In this document: piece after piece, positions 1 through 6,964 of the stretch
Numbering within the stretch: position 1 is the stretch's first letter
Layout: each line of letters starts with the position of its first letter
DNA from: Winogradskyella sp.
GTDB taxonomy: Bacteria; Bacteroidota; Bacteroidia; Flavobacteriales; Flavobacteriaceae
Length of the DNA: 32,513 bases
Direction: 5' to 3'
Assembly (NCBI RefSeq): GCF_013213975.1
Contig: NZ_JABSST010000037.1
Coordinates: forward strand, 1-32,513
Program-made: the position numbers and the translations under genes
Notes under the pieces: generated by a model
Database searches by the model: none
What the model was told of the DNA's origin: nothing
What the model saw: only the letters and a program-made list of their open reading frames with translations

Positions 1-322
1 TTAAATTTACATGTAATAGCTTGATAACTAAGAAAAGTAAACTTATTGTAAACAACTGTTGATAACTGATGTTAATAGAATTGACTCATATGTTTTTAAT
101 ATAAAGCTGTTTATTTCCTCTACTTTCAATATGAATAACTTCCTTGAAAAAAGTGATTATTAAATTTTGATATTCTAATTAAATTCTGGTTTGAAATTAT
201 TTTAGAACATTCCTAATTTTTCTTTTTAAAACTTGTAAACAGTTATTAACATGTCATTAATACTGCTATTAACTACATCTTATTATTTGTAATTTTGTAC
301 TGTAATTAAAACACTATTTACA
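1..322. other. A/T-rich non-coding region upstream of rpiB
   Basis: No open frame with coding character is visible on either strand. The stretch is very A/T-rich. It holds two copies of TTGTAAACA (46–54 and 233–241), each followed within about 13 bases by a GTTnnTAAC-like sequence. A TAnnTTTG promoter-like element lies near its right end. It may also contain the upstream region of a gene to the left of the window, which cannot be judged from here. Confidence 0.6.
290..297 (+). promoter_or_regulatory. Putative -7 element before rpiB
   Basis: TAATTTTG fits the Bacteroidota -7 consensus TAnnTTTG and lies 25 bases before the rpiB ATG, so transcription would start around 302–304. No clear -33 TTG is seen at the expected distance. 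In such A/T-rich DNA a chance match is possible. Confidence 0.4.
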
Positions 323-757
323 ATGAAGATTTCTATTGGTAACGATCATGCAGGACCCGAATATAAGCAAGCTATTGTAGCACATCTAGAGACTCAAGGT
401 TTTGCTATTACTAATTACGGGACAGATACCTTAGATAGTGTAGATTATCCAGATATTGTACATCCTGATGCTAAAGATGAAAATGATAATTTGGTAGATT
501 TTGGTATTCTTATTTGTGGTAGTGCTAATGGTGTAGCTATGACGGCTAATAAGTATCAAAAAGTAAGAGCAGGAGTGTGTTGGACAAGTGAAATTACAGA
601 ACTTACACGTCAACACAACAATGCTAATATTATTTGTATTCCTGCTCGTTTTACATCAATTCCACAAGCTCTTAAGATGGTAGATGTGTTTTTAAATACT
701 GACTTTGAAGGTGGTCGTCATCAAAATAGAGTAGATAAAATTTCATTATCATGTTAA
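323..757 (+). CDS. rpiB: Ribose-5-phosphate isomerase B
   Basis: The 144-residue product interconverts ribose 5-phosphate and ribulose 5-phosphate in the pentose phosphate pathway, in the cytoplasm. The N-terminus carries the family motif GNDHAG at residues 6–11. CGSANGVAMTANK holds the cysteine expected as the catalytic base in RpiB enzymes, and NNAN and RHQNR follow further on. Length matches the RpiB/LacAB family. The ATG is the first codon of the conserved start (MKISIGNDHAG). The stop codon TAA is followed directly by the ATG of the CDF transporter, so the two are almost certainly co-transcribed. A LacA/LacB-type sugar isomerase is a remote alternative. Confidence 0.93.
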   Translation: MKISIGNDHAGPEYKQAIVAHLETQGFAITNYGTDTLDSVDYPDIVHPDAKDENDNLVDFGILICGSANGVAMTANKYQKVRAGVCWTSEITELTRQHNNANIICIPARFTSIPQALKMVDVFLNTDFEGGRHQNRVDKISLSC

Positions 758-1672
758 ATGGGTCATTCGCACTCGCATAATCACTCTCATCATCACGATC
801 TTAACGGTCGTAACCTTTTTATCTCAATACTTCTTAATATAATTATAACCGCAGCACAGGTTATAGGTGGTTTAGTATCCGGTAGTTTAGCGCTTTTAAG
901 TGATGCACTTCATAATTTTAGTGATGTAATGTCATTAATTATTAGCCTTGTTGCTAATAAATTAGTAAAACAAAAAGCATCTTTAAAACGCACCTTTGGC
1001 TATAAACGAGCAGAAATTTTAGCAGCTTTTATTAACGCAGCTTCATTAATCCTCGTAGCTATATTTTTAGTTTTTGAAGCAATAGAACGCTTTCAGAATC
1101 CACAAGAAATTGAATCTAATTTAGTGATTTGGTTGTCGGTTATCGCAATTCTAGGGAATGGTTTTAGTGTATTATTACTTAGAGGTAATGCCGATGATAA
1201 TATGAATATGAAAAGTGCTTACCTTCATCTTCTTACTGATATGATGGCGAGTGTGGCAGTCTTGATAGGTGGTTTATTAATGAAGTTTTACCAGATCTGG
1301 TGGATAGATAGCGTCTTAACTTTTGCGATTGCGGTTTATTTAATCGTAATGGGATGGAATTTACTAAAAGATTCTTTTAAGGTTTTAATGTTGTTTACAC
1401 CAGAATCGACTTCTGTTAATGCTATTGTTGGAGATATTCAATCTATAGAAATTGTAAAAAATGTGCATCATGTTCATATTTGGCAACTCAATGAAGATGA
1501 AATTCATTTAGAAGCTCATATTGATTTTAATAAAGATATTAGTTTATCAGAATTTGATTTAGTTTTAAACGCTATTGAAGAATTGGTTTATCATAAGTAT
1601 GATATTAATCATATTAATATTCAACCAGAGTTTGGAAAATGTGATGCTAAAGATGTGATTGTTCAAGATTAA
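758..1672 (+). CDS. Cation diffusion facilitator (zinc-type) transporter
   Basis: A 304-residue inner-membrane CDF protein that probably exports Zn2+ (or Co2+/Cd2+) in exchange for protons. The N-terminus is a histidine-rich metal-binding tail (residues 2–13 are mostly His and Ser). About six transmembrane segments follow between roughly residues 20 and 205. Two HxxxD metal-site motifs are present, in SDALHNFSDVMSL of TM2 and in HLLTDMMASV of TM5. The C-terminal part contains VHHVHIWQL, typical of the cytoplasmic CDF domain. The ATG abuts the rpiB stop codon, and the next gene starts three bases after its own stop, so this is the middle gene of a tight rightward unit. Metal specificity is inferred from the His-rich tail and motif type (ZitB/CzcD-like). 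Confidence 0.92.
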   Translation: MGHSHSHNHSHHHDLNGRNLFISILLNIIITAAQVIGGLVSGSLALLSDALHNFSDVMSLIISLVANKLVKQKASLKRTFGYKRAEILAAFINAASLILVAIFLVFEAIERFQNPQEIESNLVIWLSVIAILGNGFSVLLLRGNADDNMNMKSAYLHLLTDMMASVAVLIGGLLMKFYQIWWIDSVLTFAIAVYLIVMGWNLLKDSFKVLMLFTPESTSVNAIVGDIQSIEIVKNVHHVHIWQLNEDEIHLEAHIDFNKDISLSEFDLVLNAIEELVYHKYDINHINIQPEFGKCDAKDVIVQD

Positions 1673-1675
1673 GAA

Positions 1676-2119
1676 ATGTTAGAAATTAAAGAAAAATCTT
1701 TTAAAGCCTTAAATACAAAAGAATTGTATGATCTCTTACAATTACGAAGTGAAGTATTTGTAGTTGAGCAGGATTGTGTTTATCAAGATATCGATGGAAA
1801 AGATCAAAAAGCACTACATATCTTAGGTTATAAACATAATAATTTAGTTGCATATACGAGACTATTTAAACCTGGTGATTATTTTGAAGAAGCCAGTATT
1901 GGCAGGGTAATAGTAAAAGCTAATCAACGCCAACATAAATATGGTTATGATATTATGAAGGCTTCTATAAAAACTATTAAAGACTCTTATAATCAAACAG
2001 TGATTAGGATTTCTGCACAAACCTATTTAAAGCGCTTTTATAATAATTTAGAATTTAAAGAAGTAGGGGAGGAGTACCTTGAAGATGGTATTCCGCATAT
2101 TAATATGATAAGAAGTTAA
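1676..2119 (+). CDS. ElaA-like GNAT family N-acetyltransferase
   Basis: A 147-residue cytoplasmic protein of the GCN5-related acetyltransferase superfamily. LRSEVFVVEQDCVYQDIDG (residues about 23–41) is the signature of the ElaA subgroup. SIGRVIVKANQRQHKYG (about 74–90) is the acetyl-CoA pyrophosphate-binding region, with R/Q-x-x-G/A-like spacing. The substrate of ElaA proteins is not established. The gene is the third member of the rpiB unit, starting three bases after the CDF stop. Its stop codon overlaps the stop of the convergent OmpA-type gene: the bases TTAA at 2116–2119 serve both. Confidence 0.88.
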   Translation: MLEIKEKSFKALNTKELYDLLQLRSEVFVVEQDCVYQDIDGKDQKALHILGYKHNNLVAYTRLFKPGDYFEEASIGRVIVKANQRQHKYGYDIMKASIKTIKDSYNQTVIRISAQTYLKRFYNNLEFKEVGEEYLEDGIPHINMIRS

Positions 2120-2955
2120 TTTTTTTTCTTAATCACTCTTGTCACAACTATTTCAACACGCCTATCAAATTCTGGTTCGCCTCCTAATGGAAATTTACGA
2201 CGTTGACCAACAAATTTCATGCGATAACGTTTTACACCTTTGTCTGCAAGATAATCGTAAACCGTTTTAGCACGAGCTAAAGAGAGGTTACGTTTTTTAG
2301 TTTTTCGATCTATTGCGTCTCTTGAGCCATGAGTACAACAAACATGTCCTTCAATATTAAAATAGATATCTGTGCGTTCTACCAGTATCTTAGCAATCTC
2401 ATCTAATTTAGATTTAGATTCTTTTGTGAGGTAACTATACCCGGTTCTAAAAAGAATATTTTCTAATTGTATTTTATCACCTTCTTTTAAATCTCCTTTT
2501 AATAATTCTTCAGTAGTTTCTTTTTTAGGTTGTTCTACTTTCTCCCTTGGTGGATCATAAGGTTGAACGATAATTTCTACTTTACGATTTAATCCACGGA
2601 TTTTGTACAAATCGTTATCATTAACAACATTGAGTAATATCTCACCCTTACCATCTACATTAGTGATAACAGATTCATCAAATTCATTATTTGAGAATAC
2701 TTCTTTTATGGCATCTGCACGCTGCTGTGAAAGAATCATATTATAAGAATCGCTACCTCTATCATCGCAAAATCCATAAATTGAAATTTTTTGAATATCT
2801 AGGTTCTCTATTTCAGAGAGGAATAGTAAAAGACGGCTTTCTTCAGTCTCAGGAATTTCGTACTGATCAGTTAAAAAGTAGACCTGATGCTTTAACTCTT
2901 TTTGAGCAAAAGTTAGCTGAATAAATAAACATATAAAAACGACTAGGGCCTTCAT
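2116..2955 (-). CDS. Secreted protein with two tandem OmpA-like domains
   Basis: A 279-residue envelope protein. A signal peptide ends at about residue 18 (LTFAQ). There is no lipobox and no visible transmembrane beta-barrel. Two peptidoglycan-binding OmpA-like modules follow. The first (about 25–133) has a GFCDDRGSDSYN core, LSQQRADAIKE and RGLNRKVEIIV. The second (about 163–273) has NIEGHVCC, LSLARAKTVYDYL and EFDRRVEIVV. A Pro/Lys/Glu-rich linker separates them. Single OmpA domains hold the outer membrane to peptidoglycan; a tandem pair without a barrel suggests a periplasmic cross-linking or scaffold role, which is inference. The gene is transcribed leftward with about 100 bases upstream, and its stop overlaps that of the acetyltransferase. 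Confidence 0.8.
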   Translation of the reverse strand: MKALVVFICLFIQLTFAQKELKHQVYFLTDQYEIPETEESRLLLFLSEIENLDIQKISIYGFCDDRGSDSYNMILSQQRADAIKEVFSNNEFDESVITNVDGKGEILLNVVNDNDLYKIRGLNRKVEIIVQPYDPPREKVEQPKKETTEELLKGDLKEGDKIQLENILFRTGYSYLTKESKSKLDEIAKILVERTDIYFNIEGHVCCTHGSRDAIDRKTKKRNLSLARAKTVYDYLADKGVKRYRMKFVGQRRKFPLGGEPEFDRRVEIVVTRVIKKKN

Positions 2956-3053
2956 TTTTTATAGAATTTTCTTACGTATCGAAAAATTCTCTACAGTTAA
3001 ATATATAATTTTTTGTTAAATACCTGTATAAAATACCGTATAAACTATGCTAT

Positions 3054-3481
3054 TTACCTTAAAATACTAGCATATTTTTTAGGATTATTTAGTATAGAAA
3101 CGGCTTTTGTAATCTCTGTATTGTTTGCCGTGTAATATTCATATAATCCTTCACTGTAGAAATAACGTTTAATAATTTCGTCTGTGAGGAGGGATTTTAA
3201 TTGTGCTCTATTTGCTTCAATGGTATTAGCCTTATAAGTTTGAAGTGCATTTTTAAGATCATTCATTTCTGAGTTAATAACACCATTAAGTTCTTCTTCC
3301 TCAGCAATTAAAATAGCATCTTCTAAGGCTTTTTCTGTTTTAGTTTCAAAATTAAAATTAGTTGACTTTAAAAACGACTTAAAATTATTAAAGTCAGAGT
3401 CAGATAGTTTAAAACTACTTAAATCATCAATATTATTTCTGTAGTAATAGTTAGTAGCAAAATTAAAAACTAAGTTTTCGT
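3054..3481 (-). pseudogene. Out-of-frame C-terminal tail of the S41 peptidase
   Basis: This stretch is open in the -1 frame relative to the S41 peptidase. It reads about 140 codons, from LVFNFATNYYYRNN just after the break to KYASILR and a TAA at 3054–3056. The sequence before the first ATG (3266) continues the peptidase homology without a gap: TPITKAIL in the upstream frame is followed in this frame by LVFNFAT, the order I recall in flavobacterial S41 proteins. The ATG-initiated 70-residue frame 3054–3266 is therefore only the end of the tail and probably not a gene of its own. The whole original protein would be about 545 residues. Confidence 0.85.
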
Positions 3482-4687
3482 TAGAATAGCCTTAGTGATA
3501 GGAGTTTCTTTAGATAGTTCAATTTCAACGTCAGGTTGTACGCCACCACCATCAAAAACAGGTCTTCCATTTCGGGTTTTAAACTCGTTGTAATTTTCTT
3601 TTTTAACACGTTTAGCTTTTCCATTTTCATCGCGATTCCAATAGTCTAAGGCTTGTATGCAGCGACCAGAAGGAGTATAGTATCTAGAAATGGTAATTTT
3701 CATTTGTGTGCCATAAGTCAAAGGCTTAGGACGCTGAACCAATCCTTTACCGAAACTACGTGCACCAAGAACCACAGCTCTATCCATATCTTGTAAAGCA
3801 CCAGAAACGATTTCACTTGCTGAAGCACTACGACCATCAATTAATACAACTAAAGGAATTTGTGTGTCAATGGCGTCACGCTTAGTGTAGTAAGTCTTAT
3901 TGTATTTTTTAACCTTAGATTTTGTAGTTACTACCAATTGATTTTTTGGTACAAAAATATTGGTAACATTCACCGCTTCATTTAGCAATCCACCAGGATT
4001 TCCACGAAGATCTAAAATAAGTTGTGTTGCTCCTTGATTTTTTAAAGCCCTCAGTGCTCCAAGCGTCTCTGCTGAGGCCTTATCATTAAATTTCTTCAAA
4101 ACGATATATCCTGTTTTATCATCTATCATTGAATAGTGAGGTACTGCTTTTATTTCGAGAGATTCTCTAATAATCTTAGCACTGTTGGTTTTACCTTGTC
4201 GCTTGTAAGTTATAGTCACTTCTGTACCTGCTGCTCCTTGAAGTAAATTAGCGACATCATCTTTAAAATCTGCTACAGTAACATTATCTACTTTTATAAT
4301 TTCATCACCAGCCTTTAGCCCAGCTTTATCTGCCGCATAATTCTTATAAGGTTCAACGATGACTAATTTGTCTTTTAAAGTCAAAACTCTAGCGCCTATA
4401 CCTGTGTAGTCTCCAGCATTATTAATTCGCGATGCCTCAACATCTTGTTCATTGTAAAATTGAGTATAAGGGTCCAGATCATCTAACATGCTTTTAATCG
4501 CAGTGTCCATTAAATCACCAGGATTAGTATCATCCACATAATTCATATTTAGTTCTTTGAATAATGTGGTGAAAATTTCTATTTGCTTAGCGATTTCAAA
4601 GAAATCGGTTTTGAAAGCCGTTGTGCTTATAAATAAAGTTAGCGCTATTACAGGTACTAATAGTTTTTTATGTAGGATCTTTTTCAT
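3470..4687 (-). CDS. S41 C-terminal processing peptidase (frame broken near its 3' end)
   Basis: A tail-specific/CtpA-type serine protease of the periplasm. As read, it is 405 residues long. The domains are a signal peptide (about 1–25), a helical N-terminal region with DPYTQFYNEQD, a PDZ domain (about 90–175, with GIGARV and AGLKAGDEI), and the catalytic core. In the core, LDLRGNPGG, the serine motif RSASASEIVSGALQD and the lysine motif SFGKGLVQ are all present. After TPITKAILTKT a TAG ends the frame, while the remaining 140 or so codons continue in the -1 frame. The catalytic dyad lies before the break, so a truncated enzyme could still be active. The start (4687) lies within the last 20 bases of rnpA, an unusually long overlap that implies coupled expression. 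Confidence 0.88.
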   Translation of the reverse strand: MKKILHKKLLVPVIALTLFISTTAFKTDFFEIAKQIEIFTTLFKELNMNYVDDTNPGDLMDTAIKSMLDDLDPYTQFYNEQDVEASRINNAGDYTGIGARVLTLKDKLVIVEPYKNYAADKAGLKAGDEIIKVDNVTVADFKDDVANLLQGAAGTEVTITYKRQGKTNSAKIIRESLEIKAVPHYSMIDDKTGYIVLKKFNDKASAETLGALRALKNQGATQLILDLRGNPGGLLNEAVNVTNIFVPKNQLVVTTKSKVKKYNKTYYTKRDAIDTQIPLVVLIDGRSASASEIVSGALQDMDRAVVLGARSFGKGLVQRPKPLTYGTQMKITISRYYTPSGRCIQALDYWNRDENGKAKRVKKENYNEFKTRNGRPVFDGGGVQPDVEIELSKETPITKAILTKT

Positions 4688-5060
4688 GATTTGAAGTTTT
4701 ATCTAAGAATCTCTCAAGCAATAATTTCATCTTAGTGTTGAGTTCTTCAAAAGTTGTTCCATCTTTGCTAAGGTATAAAATCATAAACGCATAAGATATT
4801 GTACTATTGTTAAAAAACAAAGGTTTATTTAACCTGTAAGCCTCTCTAAGTAAACGTTTTATACGATTTCTAGCCACGGCAGTTTTATGTAGACGCTTAC
4901 TAACAGACACACTAGTTTTTATGATGCTATTATCTTCATATTTGGTTTTAAGATACACCAACTTCAGCGGATAAACAGAAACAGATTTACCTTCAGTAAA
5001 GAGTTGATCAATCACCTTTTTACTTTTTAGCTTGTCTTTTTTTGTGTATTTAAATCGCAT
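4668..5060 (-). CDS. rnpA: Ribonuclease P protein component
   Basis: A 130-residue basic protein that binds the RNase P RNA and assists 5' maturation of tRNA precursors. The N-terminus has KKDKLKSKKVIDQLF. The hallmark RNR segment is RLHKTAVARNRIKRLLREAY (about 77–96). Length is typical. The ATG is at 5058–5060, with a TAnnTTTGC promoter element about 20 bases upstream. The gene overlaps the S41 peptidase by 20 bases in another frame. rpmH and yidC, the usual partners in many bacteria, are not adjacent. Confidence 0.93.
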   Translation of the reverse strand: MRFKYTKKDKLKSKKVIDQLFTEGKSVSVYPLKLVYLKTKYEDNSIIKTSVSVSKRLHKTAVARNRIKRLLREAYRLNKPLFFNNSTISYAFMILYLSKDGTTFEELNTKMKLLLERFLDKTSNHEKDPT

Positions 5061-5080
5061 TGCTCATAATAGCCTTAAAG

Positions 5081-5088
5081 CAAAAATA
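5081..5088 (-). promoter_or_regulatory. Putative -7 element of rnpA
   Basis: On the minus strand this reads TATTTTTG followed by C, an exact match to TAnnTTTG. It lies 20 bases before the rnpA ATG. It directly abuts, and on the minus strand lies within, the T-rich run of the upstream terminator, so one short stretch would both end the M1 transcript and start the rnpA transcript. The -33 region falls inside the hairpin and has no TTG. Confidence 0.5.
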
Positions 5089-5089
5089 A

Positions 5090-5117
5090 AAAAGCCACAG
5101 AATAAACTGCGGCTTTT
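5090..5117 (-). terminator. Rho-independent terminator after the M1 peptidase gene
   Basis: The arms 5090–5100 and 5107–5117 pair over 11 positions with a single A·C mismatch (5097/5110), around a six-base loop AATAAA. On the minus strand the stem is followed by a T-rich run, so it should end transcripts of the three-gene peptidase unit 19 bases after the M1 stop. The plus side also has T-rich sequence, but no plus-strand gene reaches it. Confidence 0.8.
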
Positions 5118-5135
5118 AACTTTTTTAAGAACCAA

Positions 5136-6941
5136 TTATTCTGGTTTAGGATAGGTATTATTATCGCGATTTACATCCGCCATCAATTCAGAGCTATCTA
5201 TCTTAATAGACGCAATGTCATTTTTAGTTTTAAACGTATACGTTGGAATTGCCCAAGCCCAATCGTTTAAAACTGTAGCTGAGGTTGGCTTTTCTCCGCG
5301 CATCATTTGAAGCGGAATATAAAAGTCTTCACTGCTACCATCTGTATAGGTTACACTTAAATCAATAGGCATTGGCATTAATCCAATACGTTCTAAAGTA
5401 ATTGATTTTCCTTCGACAGATTTTACTCCGTAGTCTATTTTATTGGTGGTTTGACCAAAATCAATCATATACCAATCGAGTTCTAAATCCGTTATGCGTT
5501 CGGCTGTTCTAACAAAATCCATTGGTTTAGGATGCTTAAATGAAAAATCCTTAAAATACTTTTTAATAGTTTTATCAAGGTTGTCTTTACCAATAATGTA
5601 CCCTAATTGCGCAATAAAAACAGCTCCTTTACTATAAGCAGAAATACTGTATGATTGATTATAGGCGTAACGATCTGCGTGGGTTGTTAGTGGTTGTTCG
5701 TATTGAGAATTGGCCAATGCTAAATAGCCTCTGTAGGAGCCATAGTGTGGATTATCACTTTTAGTTTCAGAAAGAGCACTAACAGCTAAGTTTGAAATAT
5801 AGCTAGTAAATCCTTCGTCCATCCACTCATGTTTAGACTCATTAGTTGCCAACAAAAACTGAAACCACGTATGCGCCATTTCGTGAGCAGTAACACCGAG
5901 TAAGCTACCGTATTTTCTTTTTCCGGTTATAAGCGTACACATAGCATATTCCATTCCACCATCACCACCTTGTATAACTGAATATTGTTGGTAAGGATAT
6001 TGTCCAACATTTTGACTAAAAAACGCCATCAGCTTTGCTGTGTCTAATTGTAATTTTTTCCAATTTTCAAGATATTCTGGATCTAGATCATTTTTGTAAT
6101 AAAAATTCAGAGTTGGTCCATTTGGCATGTTTAATGTATCATGAATAAAATCTGGGTCTGCAGCCCACGTAAAATCATGAACATTTGGCGCTTTATAGTG
6201 TAATGTCTTTTTACCAGACTTAACTTTTGGCTTACCTTGCAGATAGCCAGTTCCTCCAACAACATAGTCCTTATCTATAGTGAGTTTAACATCAAAATCT
6301 CCCCAAACACCATGAAACTCTCTAGCGATATATGGGTCCGCATGCCAACCTTCATCATCATATTCTGCTAATTTTGGATACCACTGCGTCATAGAAAGCG
6401 CCACACCTTCTTTATTATTTCTTCCAGAACGGCGAATTTGAATAGGAACTTGAGCATCAAAGTCCATTTCAAATGTCACTTTTTCACCAGGTTGAATAGG
6501 TTTTTCTAATTGCACTTCTAAAACTGTTCCAACTGTTTCATGTTCAATAGGTTTACCATTTTGCTTTAGTGAATTAACCTTTATATAACCAATTTCGTTA
6601 GGCTTAAGTTTGCTAATACGGTCTCCCACTCTAGAGTCTGGATCTTGAATCGTTCGAGAACGCACATCCATTTCACTTCCTGGTTGAAAGGCATTGAAAT
6701 ATAGGTGGTAGTATACACGATTCAAAACATCAGGGGAATTATTAGTGTAAATAAGTTTTTGCTTTCCTTGATATTGGAAATTATCCACATCCATATCAAT
6801 TTCCATTTGATAATTAACATGTTGTTGCCAATATCCATTTAAAGTTTGGATTTTTTCATTTTTATCAGCAACAGGTTTCTCTGTAGCATTACAAGACACA
6901 AACATTGCAACGTAAATGATGCTAAATAGAAGGTTTTTCAT
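5136..6941 (-). CDS. M1 family metallopeptidase, lipoprotein
   Basis: A 601-residue gluzincin-type aminopeptidase-like protein. The N-terminus is a lipoprotein signal with Cys 17 (FVSC). Residues about 35–240 form the all-beta M1 N-terminal domain. The catalytic part has GGMEYA (328–333), an exopeptidase-type motif variant. The zinc motif HEMAH at 353–357 has the third ligand Glu 376 in HEWMDEGF, giving the canonical HExxH-18-E spacing. It probably cleaves N-terminal residues from peptides in the periplasm or at the outer membrane. The gene starts 23 bases after the stop of the S8 peptidase gene and is followed by a hairpin terminator, so it is the last gene of a leftward unit. Confidence 0.92.
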   Translation of the reverse strand: MKNLLFSIIYVAMFVSCNATEKPVADKNEKIQTLNGYWQQHVNYQMEIDMDVDNFQYQGKQKLIYTNNSPDVLNRVYYHLYFNAFQPGSEMDVRSRTIQDPDSRVGDRISKLKPNEIGYIKVNSLKQNGKPIEHETVGTVLEVQLEKPIQPGEKVTFEMDFDAQVPIQIRRSGRNNKEGVALSMTQWYPKLAEYDDEGWHADPYIAREFHGVWGDFDVKLTIDKDYVVGGTGYLQGKPKVKSGKKTLHYKAPNVHDFTWAADPDFIHDTLNMPNGPTLNFYYKNDLDPEYLENWKKLQLDTAKLMAFFSQNVGQYPYQQYSVIQGGDGGMEYAMCTLITGKRKYGSLLGVTAHEMAHTWFQFLLATNESKHEWMDEGFTSYISNLAVSALSETKSDNPHYGSYRGYLALANSQYEQPLTTHADRYAYNQSYSISAYSKGAVFIAQLGYIIGKDNLDKTIKKYFKDFSFKHPKPMDFVRTAERITDLELDWYMIDFGQTTNKIDYGVKSVEGKSITLERIGLMPMPIDLSVTYTDGSSEDFYIPLQMMRGEKPTSATVLNDWAWAIPTYTFKTKNDIASIKIDSSELMADVNRDNNTYPKPE

Positions 6942-6964
6942 TATGTAAAGGTTTTACAGACTAT

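Noticed and set aside
57-65. Replication origin from a DnaA-box-like word
   Set aside because: Only one near-match and no dnaA, dnaN or box cluster nearby; too weak to call.
3054-3266. 70-residue ATG-initiated frame as an independent small gene
   Set aside because: Peptidase-like sequence continues in the same frame upstream of its ATG, so it is the end of the broken S41 gene.
3470-3483. Programmed -1 frameshift in the S41 gene
   Set aside because: The bases ACGAAAACTTAG do not form an X-XXY-YYZ slippery heptamer, and no stem-loop is evident just after; a lost base is simpler.
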